Shown: one piece after another, positions 8,748-17,906 of the stretch
How positions within the stretch are numbered: the stretch's first letter is position 1
Layout of the letters: each line of letters begins with the position of its first letter
NCBI GenBank assembly: GCA_046316615.1
Contig: JBKDAN010000040.1
Coordinates: 1-64,000 of the forward strand
Source: BJHL01 sp040378885
Lineage (GTDB): Bacteria > Planctomycetota > Phycisphaerae > Phycisphaerales > UBA1924
Direction of reading: 5' to 3'
DNA length: 64,000 bases
The notes under the pieces: model-generated
What the model was told of the DNA's origin: nothing
What the model saw: only the letters and a program-made list of their open reading frames with translations
Databases searched by the model: none
Program-made: the position numbers and the translations under genes

Positions 8748-11700
8748 ATGGATGCTGACCGCCAGAAACAACTTCAGGCCTTCGTCGATTACGCCAAGAC
8801 CCTCGATGGCGACGAAAAGGGCGAGGCCCAAGTCTTCCTCGACCGTTTATTCCGCGCCTTCAGCCGCAACGGTTACAAAGAGGCCGGAGCCAAGCTCGAA
8901 GAGCGCGTAACCAACGACCGCGGCGGCACGTCCTTCGCCGATCTGGTCTGGAAGCCCGTCGTTCTCATCGAAATGAAGAAACGCGGCGAGGACTTGTCGC
9001 GCCATTTGACCCAAGCCTTTGACTACTGGGTTCGCCTCGTCCCCAACCGGCCCCAATATGTCGTCTTGTGCAACTTCGACGAGTTCCGCATCTACGACTT
9101 TGACCAAGACATCAACCAGCCGCAAGACACGCTGACGCTTGACGAACTCCCCCAGCGTTCTGGCCCGCTTGATTTTCTCTGGCCCACCAACGAAAGAGCC
9201 CGCTTCCGCATCGACCGCGAAGATGCCACGCGCAAAGCCGCCGCCAAGCTCAGCGCGATCTACCAATCCCTCAAAACCAAGCACCCCGGCGGCGCAGAGG
9301 GAGCACAGCGTTTTGTTCTGCAGGCTCTCGTCTGCTTCTTTTCCGAAGACATCGGCCTGCTACCTCGCACATTCTTCACCGACTTGCTCGAAGAGTGCGT
9401 CAGCCCACCCAAAGCCTTCGACCTGCTCGATGGACTCTTCCGTGCCATGAATCAGCGGGGCGGCGTCGCGGGCGGGCGTTACAAAGGCGTCGAGTATTTC
9501 AACGGCGGAATCTTCGCGGAATCGGCAGCGGTCGAGCTTGATCCCCACGCCGAAGTGGCGATGCTCAAAGAAGCCGCCACGTACAACTGGTCGCACGTGT
9601 CGCCCGACATCTTCGGGACCATCTTCCAGCACTCCATGAACGAGGGCGAACGCCACGCCATGGGCGCTCACTACACGGCCCAGGCCGACATCATGCGCAT
9701 CGTGAAACCGACCATCGTCGATCCCTTCACGCTTGGCATCGCCAAGGCCAACACGCTCAAAGAACTGGCTGCGCTGAAATCCCGCCTCCAATCGGTCCGC
9801 GTCTTGGACCCCGCCTGCGGCAGCGGAAACTTCCTCTACATCGCCTACCGCGAAATGCGCCGCCTCGAAGCAGCAATCGTCGCCAAAGAGAACCAACTCA
9901 GCAGCCGTCAGGCCGCGGGCCAAATCGCCATGGCCGGCGTCTCGCCCCGCCAGTTCTTCGGCATGGATGTCTTGCCCTTCGCTGTGGAACTCGCCAAGGT
10001 GACGCTCAGTCTTGCTCCCAAACTCGCCAGCGACGAGCTCCATTCCAGCGAACGCACGCTCCCGCTCGCTAACCTCGACACCAACATCAAAGTCCAAGAC
10101 GCCCTGCTGGATGACCAAGGAAACCAAACTCCGTGGCCCGCCGCCGACATCATCATCGGCAACCCGCCGTTTCTAGGCTCGCGGTACTTGCCGAAGGAAC
10201 GGGGATATCCATATGTGCGAGCCCTGCACGCGGCGTATCCCAAAGTCCCCAAGATGGCCGACTACTGCGTCTATTGGTTCCGCCGGGCCCACGATCATTT
10301 GCAGCCCTGCACCGCCGCCAACTGGCACACCGGGAGAGCGGGCCTCGTCGGCACCCAGAACATCCGCAACAACCAGAGCCGCGTGGGCGGCCTGGACCAT
10401 ATCGTTGCCTCGGGAACCATTGTCGAAGCCGTCGAGAACATGCCGTGGAGCGGCGAGGCCAACGTGCACGTATCCATCGCCAACTGGGTCAAGAACGTCA
10501 AGGTGAGTAAACCCGCTGCAGCCGCGGGGAGTGATGCCCCCACGCCCATGCCCGGCCCCGGGCCGAGTTTGAAAGACCGCGCCGCAGCCAAAGCCGCCAA
10601 GGCCAAAGCAGGCACGCCGCCGCCGGGAGGTGGGGGCTTCGCCAAGGCAGCAGAAGAAGACGGCGGCCAGCCCGACGACGATGACGACATAGCCCGCAAT
10701 ATGTCCCCCGCCCGCCGCCTGTGGACCAAGGTCGAAGCGACGGCGGAATTCTTCGAAGACGACAAAGAGCCCAAGCGTCCCAAGACCATCACGCTGGGCA
10801 AGCGCGGCAAAGTCAGGAAAGACAAGAGCTACGAAATGGCCGCGCGGGAGACCGCCGTAATTTCGCCGAGCCTTTCCGACGAAGTGGACACCACAGCCGC
10901 CCAGCAGCTCGTCTGCAACACCGAGCCGCAGCTAGTTTTTCAAGGACAGAACCCGGCAAACGACGACTTCATGATCTCGCCCCAAGTGGCGAAGCTCTGG
11001 CTGTCGCAAGATCGCAAGCTCAAAGCCGTCTTGTTCCCATACATGATCGGCCGAGACCTCGTTGCCGACGGCGCGCCGTCGCGATGGGTCATCGACTTCG
11101 GCAAACGCGACATGTTGGAGGCAGCCGCCTTTCACGCGCCTTTCGAACACGTCAAGAAAAAGATCATGCCCGCGGTGCTTGCCCGCGCTGCTCAAGAGAA
11201 GACCGACACCGGGCTGGCGAACACACGATGGTCGCGCATGGCCGAACGATGGTGGCAGTTCCGCGACTATCAACCCAGCATGATCAATGCCATCGCTCGC
11301 CTTCCGCGATACATCGTCTGCTCGCGCACGACCAAGCGGCCCATCTTCGCCTTCATCGCTAAGGCGATTCACCCCGACACCAAGCTGATGGTGTTCGCAT
11401 TCGCGGACGACTACTCCTTCGGAGTTCTCCAGTCCGCCCAACACTGGGATTGGTTCGTCACCAGGTGCTCAAAACTCACAGAGCGGTTTAATTACACGCC
11501 CTCGTCCGTCTTCGACACCTTCCCCTGGCCCCAGTCTCCCACCAAAAAGCAGATCAAGGCGGTCGCCGCCGCCGGGCGCGAAGTTCGCAGCGTCCGCGCC
11601 AAAGTCCTACCCACCATGTCCGGCGGCCTGCGGGCCCTCTACCGCACGCTCGAACTCCCCGGCAGCAATCCCTTAAAGGACGCCCACGCCGCCCTCGATG

Positions 11701-11879
11701 CCGCCGTGATGGAAGCCTACGGATTCTCTGCGCGTAAGGACCTGCTCAAGCAACTTCTCGACCTCAACCTCTCCGTCGCCGCCGCGATTGCGCGCGGCCA
11801 AGGCGTCACCGCCCCCGGCGTGCCCGCGTCGTACGGCGATGCCCGCGATTTGGTAAGTGACGACTGCATCGAGCCGTGA
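8748..11879 (+). CDS. MmeI-like type IIL restriction-modification enzyme (nuclease-methyltransferase fusion)
   Basis: A 1043-residue single-chain enzyme predicted to recognise a specific DNA sequence, methylate adenine and cut at a distance. The N-terminal PD-(D/E)XK nuclease is visible as Asp65...Glu75-x-Lys77 (in LVWKPVVLIEMKKRG). A helical spacer follows. The N6-adenine methyltransferase motif I DPACGSGNF is at 354-362 and the catalytic NPPF at 472-475. The remainder would be the target-recognition domain and C-terminal helices. An Ala/Gly/Pro/Asp-rich insert (about 586-650) interrupts the protein after the methyltransferase core. The start ATG gives the nuclease domain a natural N-terminus; the open frame upstream is not protein-like. 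No separate methylase or specificity gene is nearby, as expected for this class. The weakest point is the exact subfamily (type IIL versus another type IIG). Confidence 0.88.
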   Translation: MDADRQKQLQAFVDYAKTLDGDEKGEAQVFLDRLFRAFSRNGYKEAGAKLEERVTNDRGGTSFADLVWKPVVLIEMKKRGEDLSRHLTQAFDYWVRLVPNRPQYVVLCNFDEFRIYDFDQDINQPQDTLTLDELPQRSGPLDFLWPTNERARFRIDREDATRKAAAKLSAIYQSLKTKHPGGAEGAQRFVLQALVCFFSEDIGLLPRTFFTDLLEECVSPPKAFDLLDGLFRAMNQRGGVAGGRYKGVEYFNGGIFAESAAVELDPHAEVAMLKEAATYNWSHVSPDIFGTIFQHSMNEGERHAMGAHYTAQADIMRIVKPTIVDPFTLGIAKANTLKELAALKSRLQSVRVLDPACGSGNFLYIAYREMRRLEAAIVAKENQLSSRQAAGQIAMAGVSPRQFFGMDVLPFAVELAKVTLSLAPKLASDELHSSERTLPLANLDTNIKVQDALLDDQGNQTPWPAADIIIGNPPFLGSRYLPKERGYPYVRALHAAYPKVPKMADYCVYWFRRAHDHLQPCTAANWHTGRAGLVGTQNIRNNQSRVGGLDHIVASGTIVEAVENMPWSGEANVHVSIANWVKNVKVSKPAAAAGSDAPTPMPGPGPSLKDRAAAKAAKAKAGTPPPGGGGFAKAAEEDGGQPDDDDDIARNMSPARRLWTKVEATAEFFEDDKEPKRPKTITLGKRGKVRKDKSYEMAARETAVISPSLSDEVDTTAAQQLVCNTEPQLVFQGQNPANDDFMISPQVAKLWLSQDRKLKAVLFPYMIGRDLVADGAPSRWVIDFGKRDMLEAAAFHAPFEHVKKKIMPAVLARAAQEKTDTGLANTRWSRMAERWWQFRDYQPSMINAIARLPRYIVCSRTTKRPIFAFIAKAIHPDTKLMVFAFADDYSFGVLQSAQHWDWFVTRCSKLTERFNYTPSSVFDTFPWPQSPTKKQIKAVAAAGREVRSVRAKVLPTMSGGLRALYRTLELPGSNPLKDAHAALDAAVMEAYGFSARKDLLKQLLDLNLSVAAAIARGQGVTAPGVPASYGDARDLVSDDCIEP

Positions 11880-12031
11880 ACTTCCGCTGCCCCGCCAGAC
11901 TACGCCGGCAGGTTGCAACCTCATCAATCACCCGACCTCACATTCGTGCCACGGGCTTCGGGCTTTGCGAATGCCCGTGCGCCTTGGGGGGCGGGTCGCC
12001 CTCCTTCGCAGCTGACCAGCTCAAGTGCCAG

Positions 12032-12057
12032 AGGCTGCCCGGCTCTTCCGGCAGCCT
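12032..12057. repeat. palindrome A downstream of the R-M gene
   Basis: AGGCTGCC / GGCAGCCT, an 8-bp perfect stem with a 10-nt loop. Its outer arms (GTGCCAG...CTGTGTGCC) resemble the palindrome at about 8461-8486 upstream of the R-M gene, which appears to be the same element lacking its centre. Confidence 0.55.
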
Positions 12058-12110
12058 GTGTGCCTTTCCAATCCTGCAACTCGCGCCCGCTACCAACAGG
12101 GATAGAGGGT

Positions 12111-12141
12111 GCAGGGAGGAAGGGCTTCCCTTCCTCCTTGC
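12111..12141. repeat. palindrome B, downstream copy
   Basis: GCAGGGAGGAAGGG then CCTTCCTCCTTGC around a short centre. Its reverse complement matches 8591-8623 almost base for base. Confidence 0.75.
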
Positions 12142-12362
12142 ATCAGCCCACCAACTCCGCGCCCGCGTTCATCACAAGAGCTCGTCACAAGATGAACCAG
12201 CTTTGTGCGCGCGCCCCAGCAGTTTTCAGCCGGAACATCCGGGATTTTTCCAGATTTTCTTCTCCCGGTGCTCCAAGCACTTGCGTCTCGAAAAAGCCGC
12301 AAATCAGCAGATCTGTGCGCGCGCCACCTGCCACACGGGGGTGTATATGGAGGGCCACACAA

Positions 12363-12798
12363 ATGCAAGCTCGTCTCACCGACTACGACCGCGATCTCAT
12401 CAAACTCATCCACGCCGCCAAGGGCGACATGCAAGTTGTCTCGTACAACCGCGACTTGCGTTACTACCAGGTCCTCTGGTGGTCCCGCCAGCCTCACATC
12501 GCAGAAGCTCTGGCCAAAGCACTCGCCAAAGCCCCCGAACAGCCCGCCCCCGCGCCGCATGCGCCGGCGTCAGGCTCGGTTTCCCAACTTATTCCGCCTA
12601 CAGCCCCCGCACCCGCACCATCCGCGCTGGCACCATCTGCACCGGCACCAACGCCCCTAGCGACCACCCCGCCAAGCAACCCCCACCCAGCGCCTCCAAC
12701 GCCGAAGGTCCAGGCCGCCCCCTGCCAAACGCAGGGTGCCGCGACGCAGATTGCACACGAGCCCGCAACCATCCCGTACAATCTCGGTACAAGTTCCT
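12363..12798 (+). CDS. small unknown protein with Pro/Ala-rich tail; 3' end uncertain
   Basis: The ATG follows GGAGGG by 8 nt, a strong ribosome binding site. The first 58 residues look like a real domain (MQARLTDYDRDLIKLIHAAK ... RDLRYYQVLWWSRQPHIAEA). From about residue 59 the sequence becomes a Pro/Ala/Thr-rich tail. No stop codon occurs in this frame before 13611, so the frame runs far into the overlapping prepilin gene, where it turns Arg/His-rich and is clearly a shadow. The end given here is only the start of the prepilin gene. A frameshift or a lost stop codon is the simplest explanation. No family recognised. Confidence 0.4.
12777..12782 (+). promoter_or_regulatory. candidate -10 element of the first prepilin gene
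   Basis: TACAAT, 16 nt before the GTG start at 12799. TTGCAC lies 20 bp upstream, slightly further than ideal for a -35. Confidence 0.4.
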
Positions 12799-13803
12799 GT
12801 GCCGACACTTCCCTCCCACCCCCGCCGCGCCTTCACGCTCATCGAGCTGCTGGTTGTCATTGGCATCATCGCCCTGCTCATGTCCATCTTGCTGCCCACG
12901 CTGGCCGGCGCACGCCGCACGGCCCGCGCAGCGGTGGGCGTGGCGAACATGCGTTCACTGTCGCAGGTGATGTTCATCTACACCAACAACTACCGCGACT
13001 CCTTCCTCATGCCCTTCCGCTCCGACTGGAGCCGAGTCTCCTCCGACAACTGGGACTGGGCCGACGTGGTCGCGCCCGCCAACGACCCCAACCAGACAGT
13101 CGCGTGGGACTTCAGCAACATCGACCAGCAGTTCGAAACCGAGAGTTTCGCCTACTACTGGTACAGCTACATGATGAAGATCGACACAGGCCGCACGCTC
13201 AATGTCGAGCAGTTTTCCCCCGCCGATGCTCCGCTCGCGGCGATGCGCAACACGCTGGGCGATCGCCAGGAATCGCGCGAAGGCCACATGCTCTGGCCCA
13301 GCAGCTTTCTGCTCTCACCCACCTTCTGGTGCAGCCCCGCGCGCTACACCGGCAACACCCGCGCCCCCATGACGCCCGACCTGCTCAGCGGCGCGAGTAC
13401 CGCCTCCATGACACTCCCCGACCGCAAAGTCATGCTCTGGGAACGCATGGACTTCCGCCAGACTCGCCGCGGCGTGATCGACACCAACCTCAGCACCGAA
13501 ACCCTGCCCCCCGCGTGGAACAGCCCGCGCGCCAAGATCAATGTCGCGACCGGAGACGGCAGCGTCACCGATGTCGACATGCAGGACCTGCTCATCCGCG
13601 CTGCCGCCGATGACGGCATCGTCCTGGAGCCCCTCGGCACCCTGCGAGCTCCCGACGGCCCGCCGCTCAAAGCCCCGCGAGATCCCCAGCCCGCCGGCGC
13701 AGCGGTCAATCCTGCCGTGGGCGGCGAACAAACACTCGACAGCGAGTATCCGCTGTGGTTTTTCGCGACGCGCGACGGCATTCGCGGAAGGGATTTGCCG
13801 TAA
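12799..13803 (+). CDS. prepilin-like protein with N-terminal methylation signal
   Basis: A 334-residue pseudopilin-type protein. A short basic leader (MPTLPSHPRRA) precedes FTLIELLVVIGIIALLMSIL, the class III prepilin signal in which a peptidase cuts before Phe and the next helix anchors the protein. Phycisphaerae encode many such proteins, often with unknown C-terminal domains. The rest is a globular extracytoplasmic domain ending in WFFATRDGIRGRD, a tail also seen in the prepilin at 57679-58713. The GTG was chosen because it gives a short charged leader; the frame extends further upstream. The next gene starts 2 nt after the stop, so they are probably cotranscribed. Confidence 0.85.
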   Translation: MPTLPSHPRRAFTLIELLVVIGIIALLMSILLPTLAGARRTARAAVGVANMRSLSQVMFIYTNNYRDSFLMPFRSDWSRVSSDNWDWADVVAPANDPNQTVAWDFSNIDQQFETESFAYYWYSYMMKIDTGRTLNVEQFSPADAPLAAMRNTLGDRQESREGHMLWPSSFLLSPTFWCSPARYTGNTRAPMTPDLLSGASTASMTLPDRKVMLWERMDFRQTRRGVIDTNLSTETLPPAWNSPRAKINVATGDGSVTDVDMQDLLIRAAADDGIVLEPLGTLRAPDGPPLKAPRDPQPAGAAVNPAVGGEQTLDSEYPLWFFATRDGIRGRDLP

Positions 13804-13805
13804 CC

Positions 13806-14276
13806 ATGTCGTTCGAGGAGCGTTTCGCCAACTTCGGCCGCCGGCTTGACGACCTGGTCTGGTCGTTCAAGATGCGCTCCGGCAGCGGCGATCGCATGCG
13901 CGGCGTACGTGACGCCGTCGCCGAGCGCGTGCGCACCGCCAAAGAAGGCGCAGGCGAACAGATCGATCGGGTGAAGTACATGCACCTGCCCGACACCACC
14001 AGCGAAACCAGCAAAGGCTGGCGCATCGCAGGCATCGTCGTCGCCTGCGTGCTCTGCACCAGCCTCGGCATCTTCGTCGGTCCCCGTCTGTTCGGCACAA
14101 CCCAGCACCGCCTGTCCGAGGAAGAACTGGCGGCGATGGAAAAACTGCGCCAAGGCACGAGCCGCACCACACTTTTCACGCCCGCGCCCGAAACCCCCGC
14201 CGAAGGCGAGCCCGCGCGGCGCGAACGCCAGCCGACCAGCAACCCGCTCTTTGGTCCCGGCGCGAGTGGCAAATAA
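13806..14276 (+). CDS. small single-pass membrane protein, unknown function
   Basis: 156 residues: a charged amphipathic N-terminus (MSFEERFANFGRRLDDLVWS), a helical region to about residue 75, one transmembrane helix (about 76-98, IAGIVVACVLCTSLGIFVGP) and a Pro/Glu/Arg-rich C-terminus. The start is 2 nt after the stop of the prepilin gene, implying translational coupling and a possible role at the membrane with that prepilin. I do not recognise a family. murC begins 125 bp downstream. Confidence 0.7.
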   Translation: MSFEERFANFGRRLDDLVWSFKMRSGSGDRMRGVRDAVAERVRTAKEGAGEQIDRVKYMHLPDTTSETSKGWRIAGIVVACVLCTSLGIFVGPRLFGTTQHRLSEEELAAMEKLRQGTSRTTLFTPAPETPAEGEPARRERQPTSNPLFGPGASGK

Positions 14277-14400
14277 CAACGCAGAAAGAGCACTCGCGAT
14301 TGTGCGATTGCGAACGGAAAAACCGATACACTGCATCGGTCGCGGGTGTCGCTCGCGCCCTTTCCAACGCATCGCCCACACACTGCTGCAAGGACGCACT

Positions 14401-15939
14401 GTGACCGCCATTCCACACTCGCCGACTGATGCTTCCGCCGCGCACCTGCGGCTTGTCGCCACCGCCGCCGCGGATGACTTTGACGTGCTGATGAAGCACG
14501 TCTATCTCATCGGCATCGGCGGCTCGGGTATGTCGGGCCTGGCCCGTATGCTCAAGAGTCGCGGCGCGATTGTGAGCGGCAGCGACAACTCGCCCAGCGA
14601 AGCAACCGACGCGCTCGCGAGCGAGAACATCGCCAGCACGTTTGACCAGAGCAAGTCATGGCTGCCGGACGCGTGCGATCTTGTTATCGCCAGCGCGGCG
14701 GTGCGGCCTGACCATCCGCAGATGCTCGAGGCCGAACGCCGTGGCGTGCCGGCCATGCTGTATGCCGAAGCGCTGGGCAAGTGCATGCAGGGTCGCACCA
14801 GCATCTGCATCGCGGGCACGCACGGTAAGAGCACCACGACGGCGATGACCGGGTGCGCGCTGACGGACGCGGGGCTTGAGCCGACGGTGATTGTCGGCGC
14901 GACGTCGCCGCAGCTTGTGAAGGGCACGTTGCATGTCGGCAACGAGCAGACTGTGGGCTTTCGTCTTGGCAACGCGAAGATTCCGACGGGCGGCATGGAA
15001 GGCAAGCCAGGTCTGCTCGTCGCGGAAGCGTGCGAGTACAACCGCAGCTTCCACAACTACCGCCCCACCATCGGGTACATCAGCAGCATTGAAGCGGACC
15101 ACCTTGATTGCTACGGCACACTTGAAGCCGTCATCGAGAGCTTTCATGAGTTTGCCAAGCTGCTGCCTGATGCGAGCAACGGCGGCAAGCTGCTGATTGC
15201 GCACGATGGCGCACACCGGCGCGAAGTGACGCGAGGGCTTGACTGCGAAGTGCACACCATCGGCTTCACGCCTGAGGCTGATTACGTGGTGCAGTTTGAC
15301 CCAGCGACGCGAGCTGTTGCGCTGCTGCACGGCCGTGAGACCATCGCGCGCTGGACGAACAAGATTCCGGGCAGCCACATGGCATTCAACGCGTGTGCGG
15401 CGCTGGTGCTGGCGACGTTTGCGGGTGCTGATCCAGTCATGGCGGCGAAGAGTCTGGCTCACTTCCGCGGGGTTGATCGTCGCATGCAACTGCTGGGCGA
15501 GAAGCAGGTCGGCAACGGTCTTGTGCGGGTCTTTGATGATTACGGCCACCACCCCACTGAAGTTGACTGCACGCTGCGTGCGCTGCGCGAGAGTGAACGC
15601 CCTGAGGATCGCGGCGGCCGGCTGATCTGTGTTTTCCAGCCCCACCAGCACAGCCGCACGCGGCACTTGCTTGAGGAATTTGCGAACAGCTTCGGTCATG
15701 CTGACATTGTGCTTGTGCCGCACATCTACTTTGTGCGCGACAGCCAGGAAGAGAAGCAGAAGGTGACGGCGAACGATCTGGTGGACCGCCTGCGCGAGAA
15801 GGGCGTGAAGGCGATGCATCTGTATCCGTTTGAGGCGATTGTCGATCACCTGGAGCACAAGGCTCGCGCGGGCGATGTGATCGTTGCGATGGGCGCGGGT
15901 CCTGTGTGGCAAGTTGCCAAGGGCTATCTCGAAGCGTGA
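14401..15939 (+). CDS. murC: UDP-N-acetylmuramate--L-alanine ligase
   Basis: Cytosolic ATP-dependent ligase adding L-Ala to UDP-MurNAc, the first peptide step of peptidoglycan synthesis. The protein is 512 residues. The Rossmann start VYLIGIGGSGMSGLA lies about 32 residues in. The Mur ligase P-loop is IAGTHGKSTTTAM, and the C-terminal domain contains VFQPHQHSRT. GTG at 14401 was chosen because AAGGA lies 6 nt upstream; an internal ATG at 14491 would remove 30 residues of non-conserved N-terminus. It is followed by murB and ddl with gaps of 12 and 19 nt, so the three form an operon. Confidence 0.95.
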   Translation: MTAIPHSPTDASAAHLRLVATAAADDFDVLMKHVYLIGIGGSGMSGLARMLKSRGAIVSGSDNSPSEATDALASENIASTFDQSKSWLPDACDLVIASAAVRPDHPQMLEAERRGVPAMLYAEALGKCMQGRTSICIAGTHGKSTTTAMTGCALTDAGLEPTVIVGATSPQLVKGTLHVGNEQTVGFRLGNAKIPTGGMEGKPGLLVAEACEYNRSFHNYRPTIGYISSIEADHLDCYGTLEAVIESFHEFAKLLPDASNGGKLLIAHDGAHRREVTRGLDCEVHTIGFTPEADYVVQFDPATRAVALLHGRETIARWTNKIPGSHMAFNACAALVLATFAGADPVMAAKSLAHFRGVDRRMQLLGEKQVGNGLVRVFDDYGHHPTEVDCTLRALRESERPEDRGGRLICVFQPHQHSRTRHLLEEFANSFGHADIVLVPHIYFVRDSQEEKQKVTANDLVDRLREKGVKAMHLYPFEAIVDHLEHKARAGDVIVAMGAGPVWQVAKGYLEA

Positions 15940-15951
15940 ACGGAGACGACT

Positions 15952-16875
15952 GTGGCAACTGCAACGCTGCCTGATTTTGTGACGCACGCCGCACCGATCA
16001 AGACGTGGTTCGGCATCGGCGGCGCTGCCTCGCGATTTGCGAAGCCTCGCACGACTGAGGAAATTCGCACGTGTCTGGCGATTGATCCGGGCATGCGCGT
16101 GCTGGGTGACGGAGCGAACCTGCTGGTGGATGATGACGGCGTGGACGAACTGGTCGTGTCGCTGGATGCGCCGGGGCTTGCGAAGATTGATGTGATGGAC
16201 GCGGCGAGCGGACTGGTGCGGGCGGGCGCGGGGATTCACATCTTCAAGCTGATGAACACGACGATTCGCGCGGGACTGGGCGGACTTGAAGTGCTGGCGG
16301 GCGTGCCGGCCACGCTGGGCGGCGCGATTGTGATGAACGCGGGCGGGACATTTGGACAGATCGGCGATGTTGTTGAGCGGGTCTATGCGATGGATCGCGC
16401 CGGACGCGATGTGACGCTGGAACGGCGTGACATCGCGTTTTCGTATCGGCACAGCGGGCTCAACCACCTGATCATCACGGGGGCGGAGCTGCGGCTGACG
16501 CGCGGCGACGTTGCAGCGCTCGAAGCTCGCAAGAAAGAGATCAACGATTACAAGGTGCGCGTGCAGCCGATGAGCGCGAACAGCGCGGGGTGCTGCTTCA
16601 AGAATCCCACGCTTGCGCATGCGATTGACGGCGTTGGCGAAGCGGGCAAGCGTGTGAGCGCGGGGCTGCTCATTGATCGCGCGGGGCTGAAGGGACTGCG
16701 CCATGGCACCGCACGCGTGAGCGATGTGCATGGCAACTTCCTCGTCGTGGATGACAAGGCGACGGGCAAAGCCCGCGATGTGATTGAACTCATGAACCTT
16801 GTCACCACGCGCGTTCATGAGCGTTTCGGCGTCACGCTGGAACGAGAAGTCATCGTGTGGTCGCGCAACGCTTAA
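15952..16875 (+). CDS. murB: UDP-N-acetylenolpyruvoylglucosamine reductase
   Basis: FAD/NADPH enzyme completing UDP-MurNAc synthesis, 307 residues, the length of the short (type II-like) MurB. The FAD-binding motif is LGDGANLLVDDDGVDE, followed by AGVPATLGGAIVMNAGGTFG. The Ser/Cys active-site region is NSAGCCFKNP. GTG start 12 nt after the murC stop. In the pathway MurB acts just before MurC, so the operon order groups consecutive steps. Confidence 0.95.
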   Translation: MATATLPDFVTHAAPIKTWFGIGGAASRFAKPRTTEEIRTCLAIDPGMRVLGDGANLLVDDDGVDELVVSLDAPGLAKIDVMDAASGLVRAGAGIHIFKLMNTTIRAGLGGLEVLAGVPATLGGAIVMNAGGTFGQIGDVVERVYAMDRAGRDVTLERRDIAFSYRHSGLNHLIITGAELRLTRGDVAALEARKKEINDYKVRVQPMSANSAGCCFKNPTLAHAIDGVGEAGKRVSAGLLIDRAGLKGLRHGTARVSDVHGNFLVVDDKATGKARDVIELMNLVTTRVHERFGVTLEREVIVWSRNA

Positions 16876-16894
16876 CGCAGTCTTCGGAGCCCCT

Positions 16895-17815
16895 ATGTCT
16901 CTCCCCAAAGTGCTTGTGCTTGGCGGCGGTCCTGACAGTGAACGCGATGTGTCGCTGCAGAGCTCGCAAGGCGTAGCTGATTCGCTCATCAAGGCCGGGC
17001 ACCAGGTGCGACGCGAAGTGATTGACCGCATCGGCGTCGAAGAGCTTCGAGCGCTGGGCGGCGATGTGATCTTCCCGGTGCTGCACGGTCCCTGGGGTGA
17101 GGGCGGACCGATGCAGGACGTTCTCGCTCGCGTTGGCAAGCCTTATGTGGGCTGCGCTTCGGCGACGGCGCGGTTGGCGATGGACAAGATGGGCAGCAAG
17201 CAAGCGGCGGCGCGCGCGGGCGTGCCCACGTTGCCAGCGGTGGTGCTGAATGCGAAGGATGATGAGCCGCCGCTTGGTATTCCGTGCGTCGTGAAGCCGA
17301 TTCACGAAGGTAGCAGCGTGGGTGTGCATATCTGCACGACGCGTGAGCGATGGGACAAGGGCATGATCGCTGTCGCGGCGGCGCGAGGGCAGCATCCGCT
17401 GCGTGTGAACATGGTGGAGCAGGCGGTTGTTTCGCCTCGTGAAGTGACGGTGGGCGTGCTGGATGGACAGGCACTGCCTGTGATTGAGATTCGCAGCGCG
17501 GTGGAGTTTTACGACTACGAAGCGAAGTACAACCGCGATGACACGAAGTATGTGGTGAGTCCGGAACTGCCTGCCGGTTTGACGCAGACGCTGCAACAGC
17601 GTGCGCTTGCTGTCGCGAAGGCGATTGGCGTGCGGCACTTGTGCCGGGTGGACTTCCTGCTTGATAAAGCTGGCGATGCGTGGTTCCTGGAGATCAACAC
17701 GATGCCGGGATTCACGAGTCACAGTCTGCTGCCTATGGCTGCAAACGCGGTCGGCCTGGACTTTGCTGCGCTAACGAGCAAGCTGGTTCAGATGGCGATT
17801 CGCGACCATCGGTAA
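16895..17815 (+). CDS. ddl: D-alanine--D-alanine ligase
   Basis: ATP-grasp ligase making the D-Ala-D-Ala terminus of the peptidoglycan stem peptide; 306 residues, full length. The N-terminus VLVLGGGPDSERDVSLQSSQ is the family signature (GG-x-S-E-x-x-V-S). VVKPIHEGSSVGVHI is the ATP-grasp loop region, and FLEINTMPGFTSHSLLP carries the metal ligands and D-Ala site. The start MSLPKVLVLGG has GGAG upstream. It is the last gene of murC-murB-ddl; the next gene is convergent. Confidence 0.96.
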   Translation: MSLPKVLVLGGGPDSERDVSLQSSQGVADSLIKAGHQVRREVIDRIGVEELRALGGDVIFPVLHGPWGEGGPMQDVLARVGKPYVGCASATARLAMDKMGSKQAAARAGVPTLPAVVLNAKDDEPPLGIPCVVKPIHEGSSVGVHICTTRERWDKGMIAVAAARGQHPLRVNMVEQAVVSPREVTVGVLDGQALPVIEIRSAVEFYDYEAKYNRDDTKYVVSPELPAGLTQTLQQRALAVAKAIGVRHLCRVDFLLDKAGDAWFLEINTMPGFTSHSLLPMAANAVGLDFAALTSKLVQMAIRDHR

Positions 17816-17906
17816 GCAACTGACGGCGATGGAATGCGCGTTGGAGTTTCGATCGCCACAGCGATGCAACGACACAGAAGCGCATAGAACGTGCGTGACG
17901 TGTGCG

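Larger units (their letters stand above)
11880..12362. other. palindrome-rich non-coding region downstream of the R-M gene
   Basis: About 480 bp with no convincing gene. It holds a CACGGGC...GCCCGTG stem at 11950-11979 with an inner TTCG/CGAA stem and an 8-bp AGGCTGCC/GGCAGCCT stem at 12032-12057. The second copy of palindrome B is at 12111-12141. Short frames across it are shadows. Confidence 0.55.

Noticed and set aside
14656..17139. 827-residue minus-strand frame opposite murC-murB-ddl
   Set aside because: Arg/His-rich shadow; the plus strand encodes three complete enzymes.
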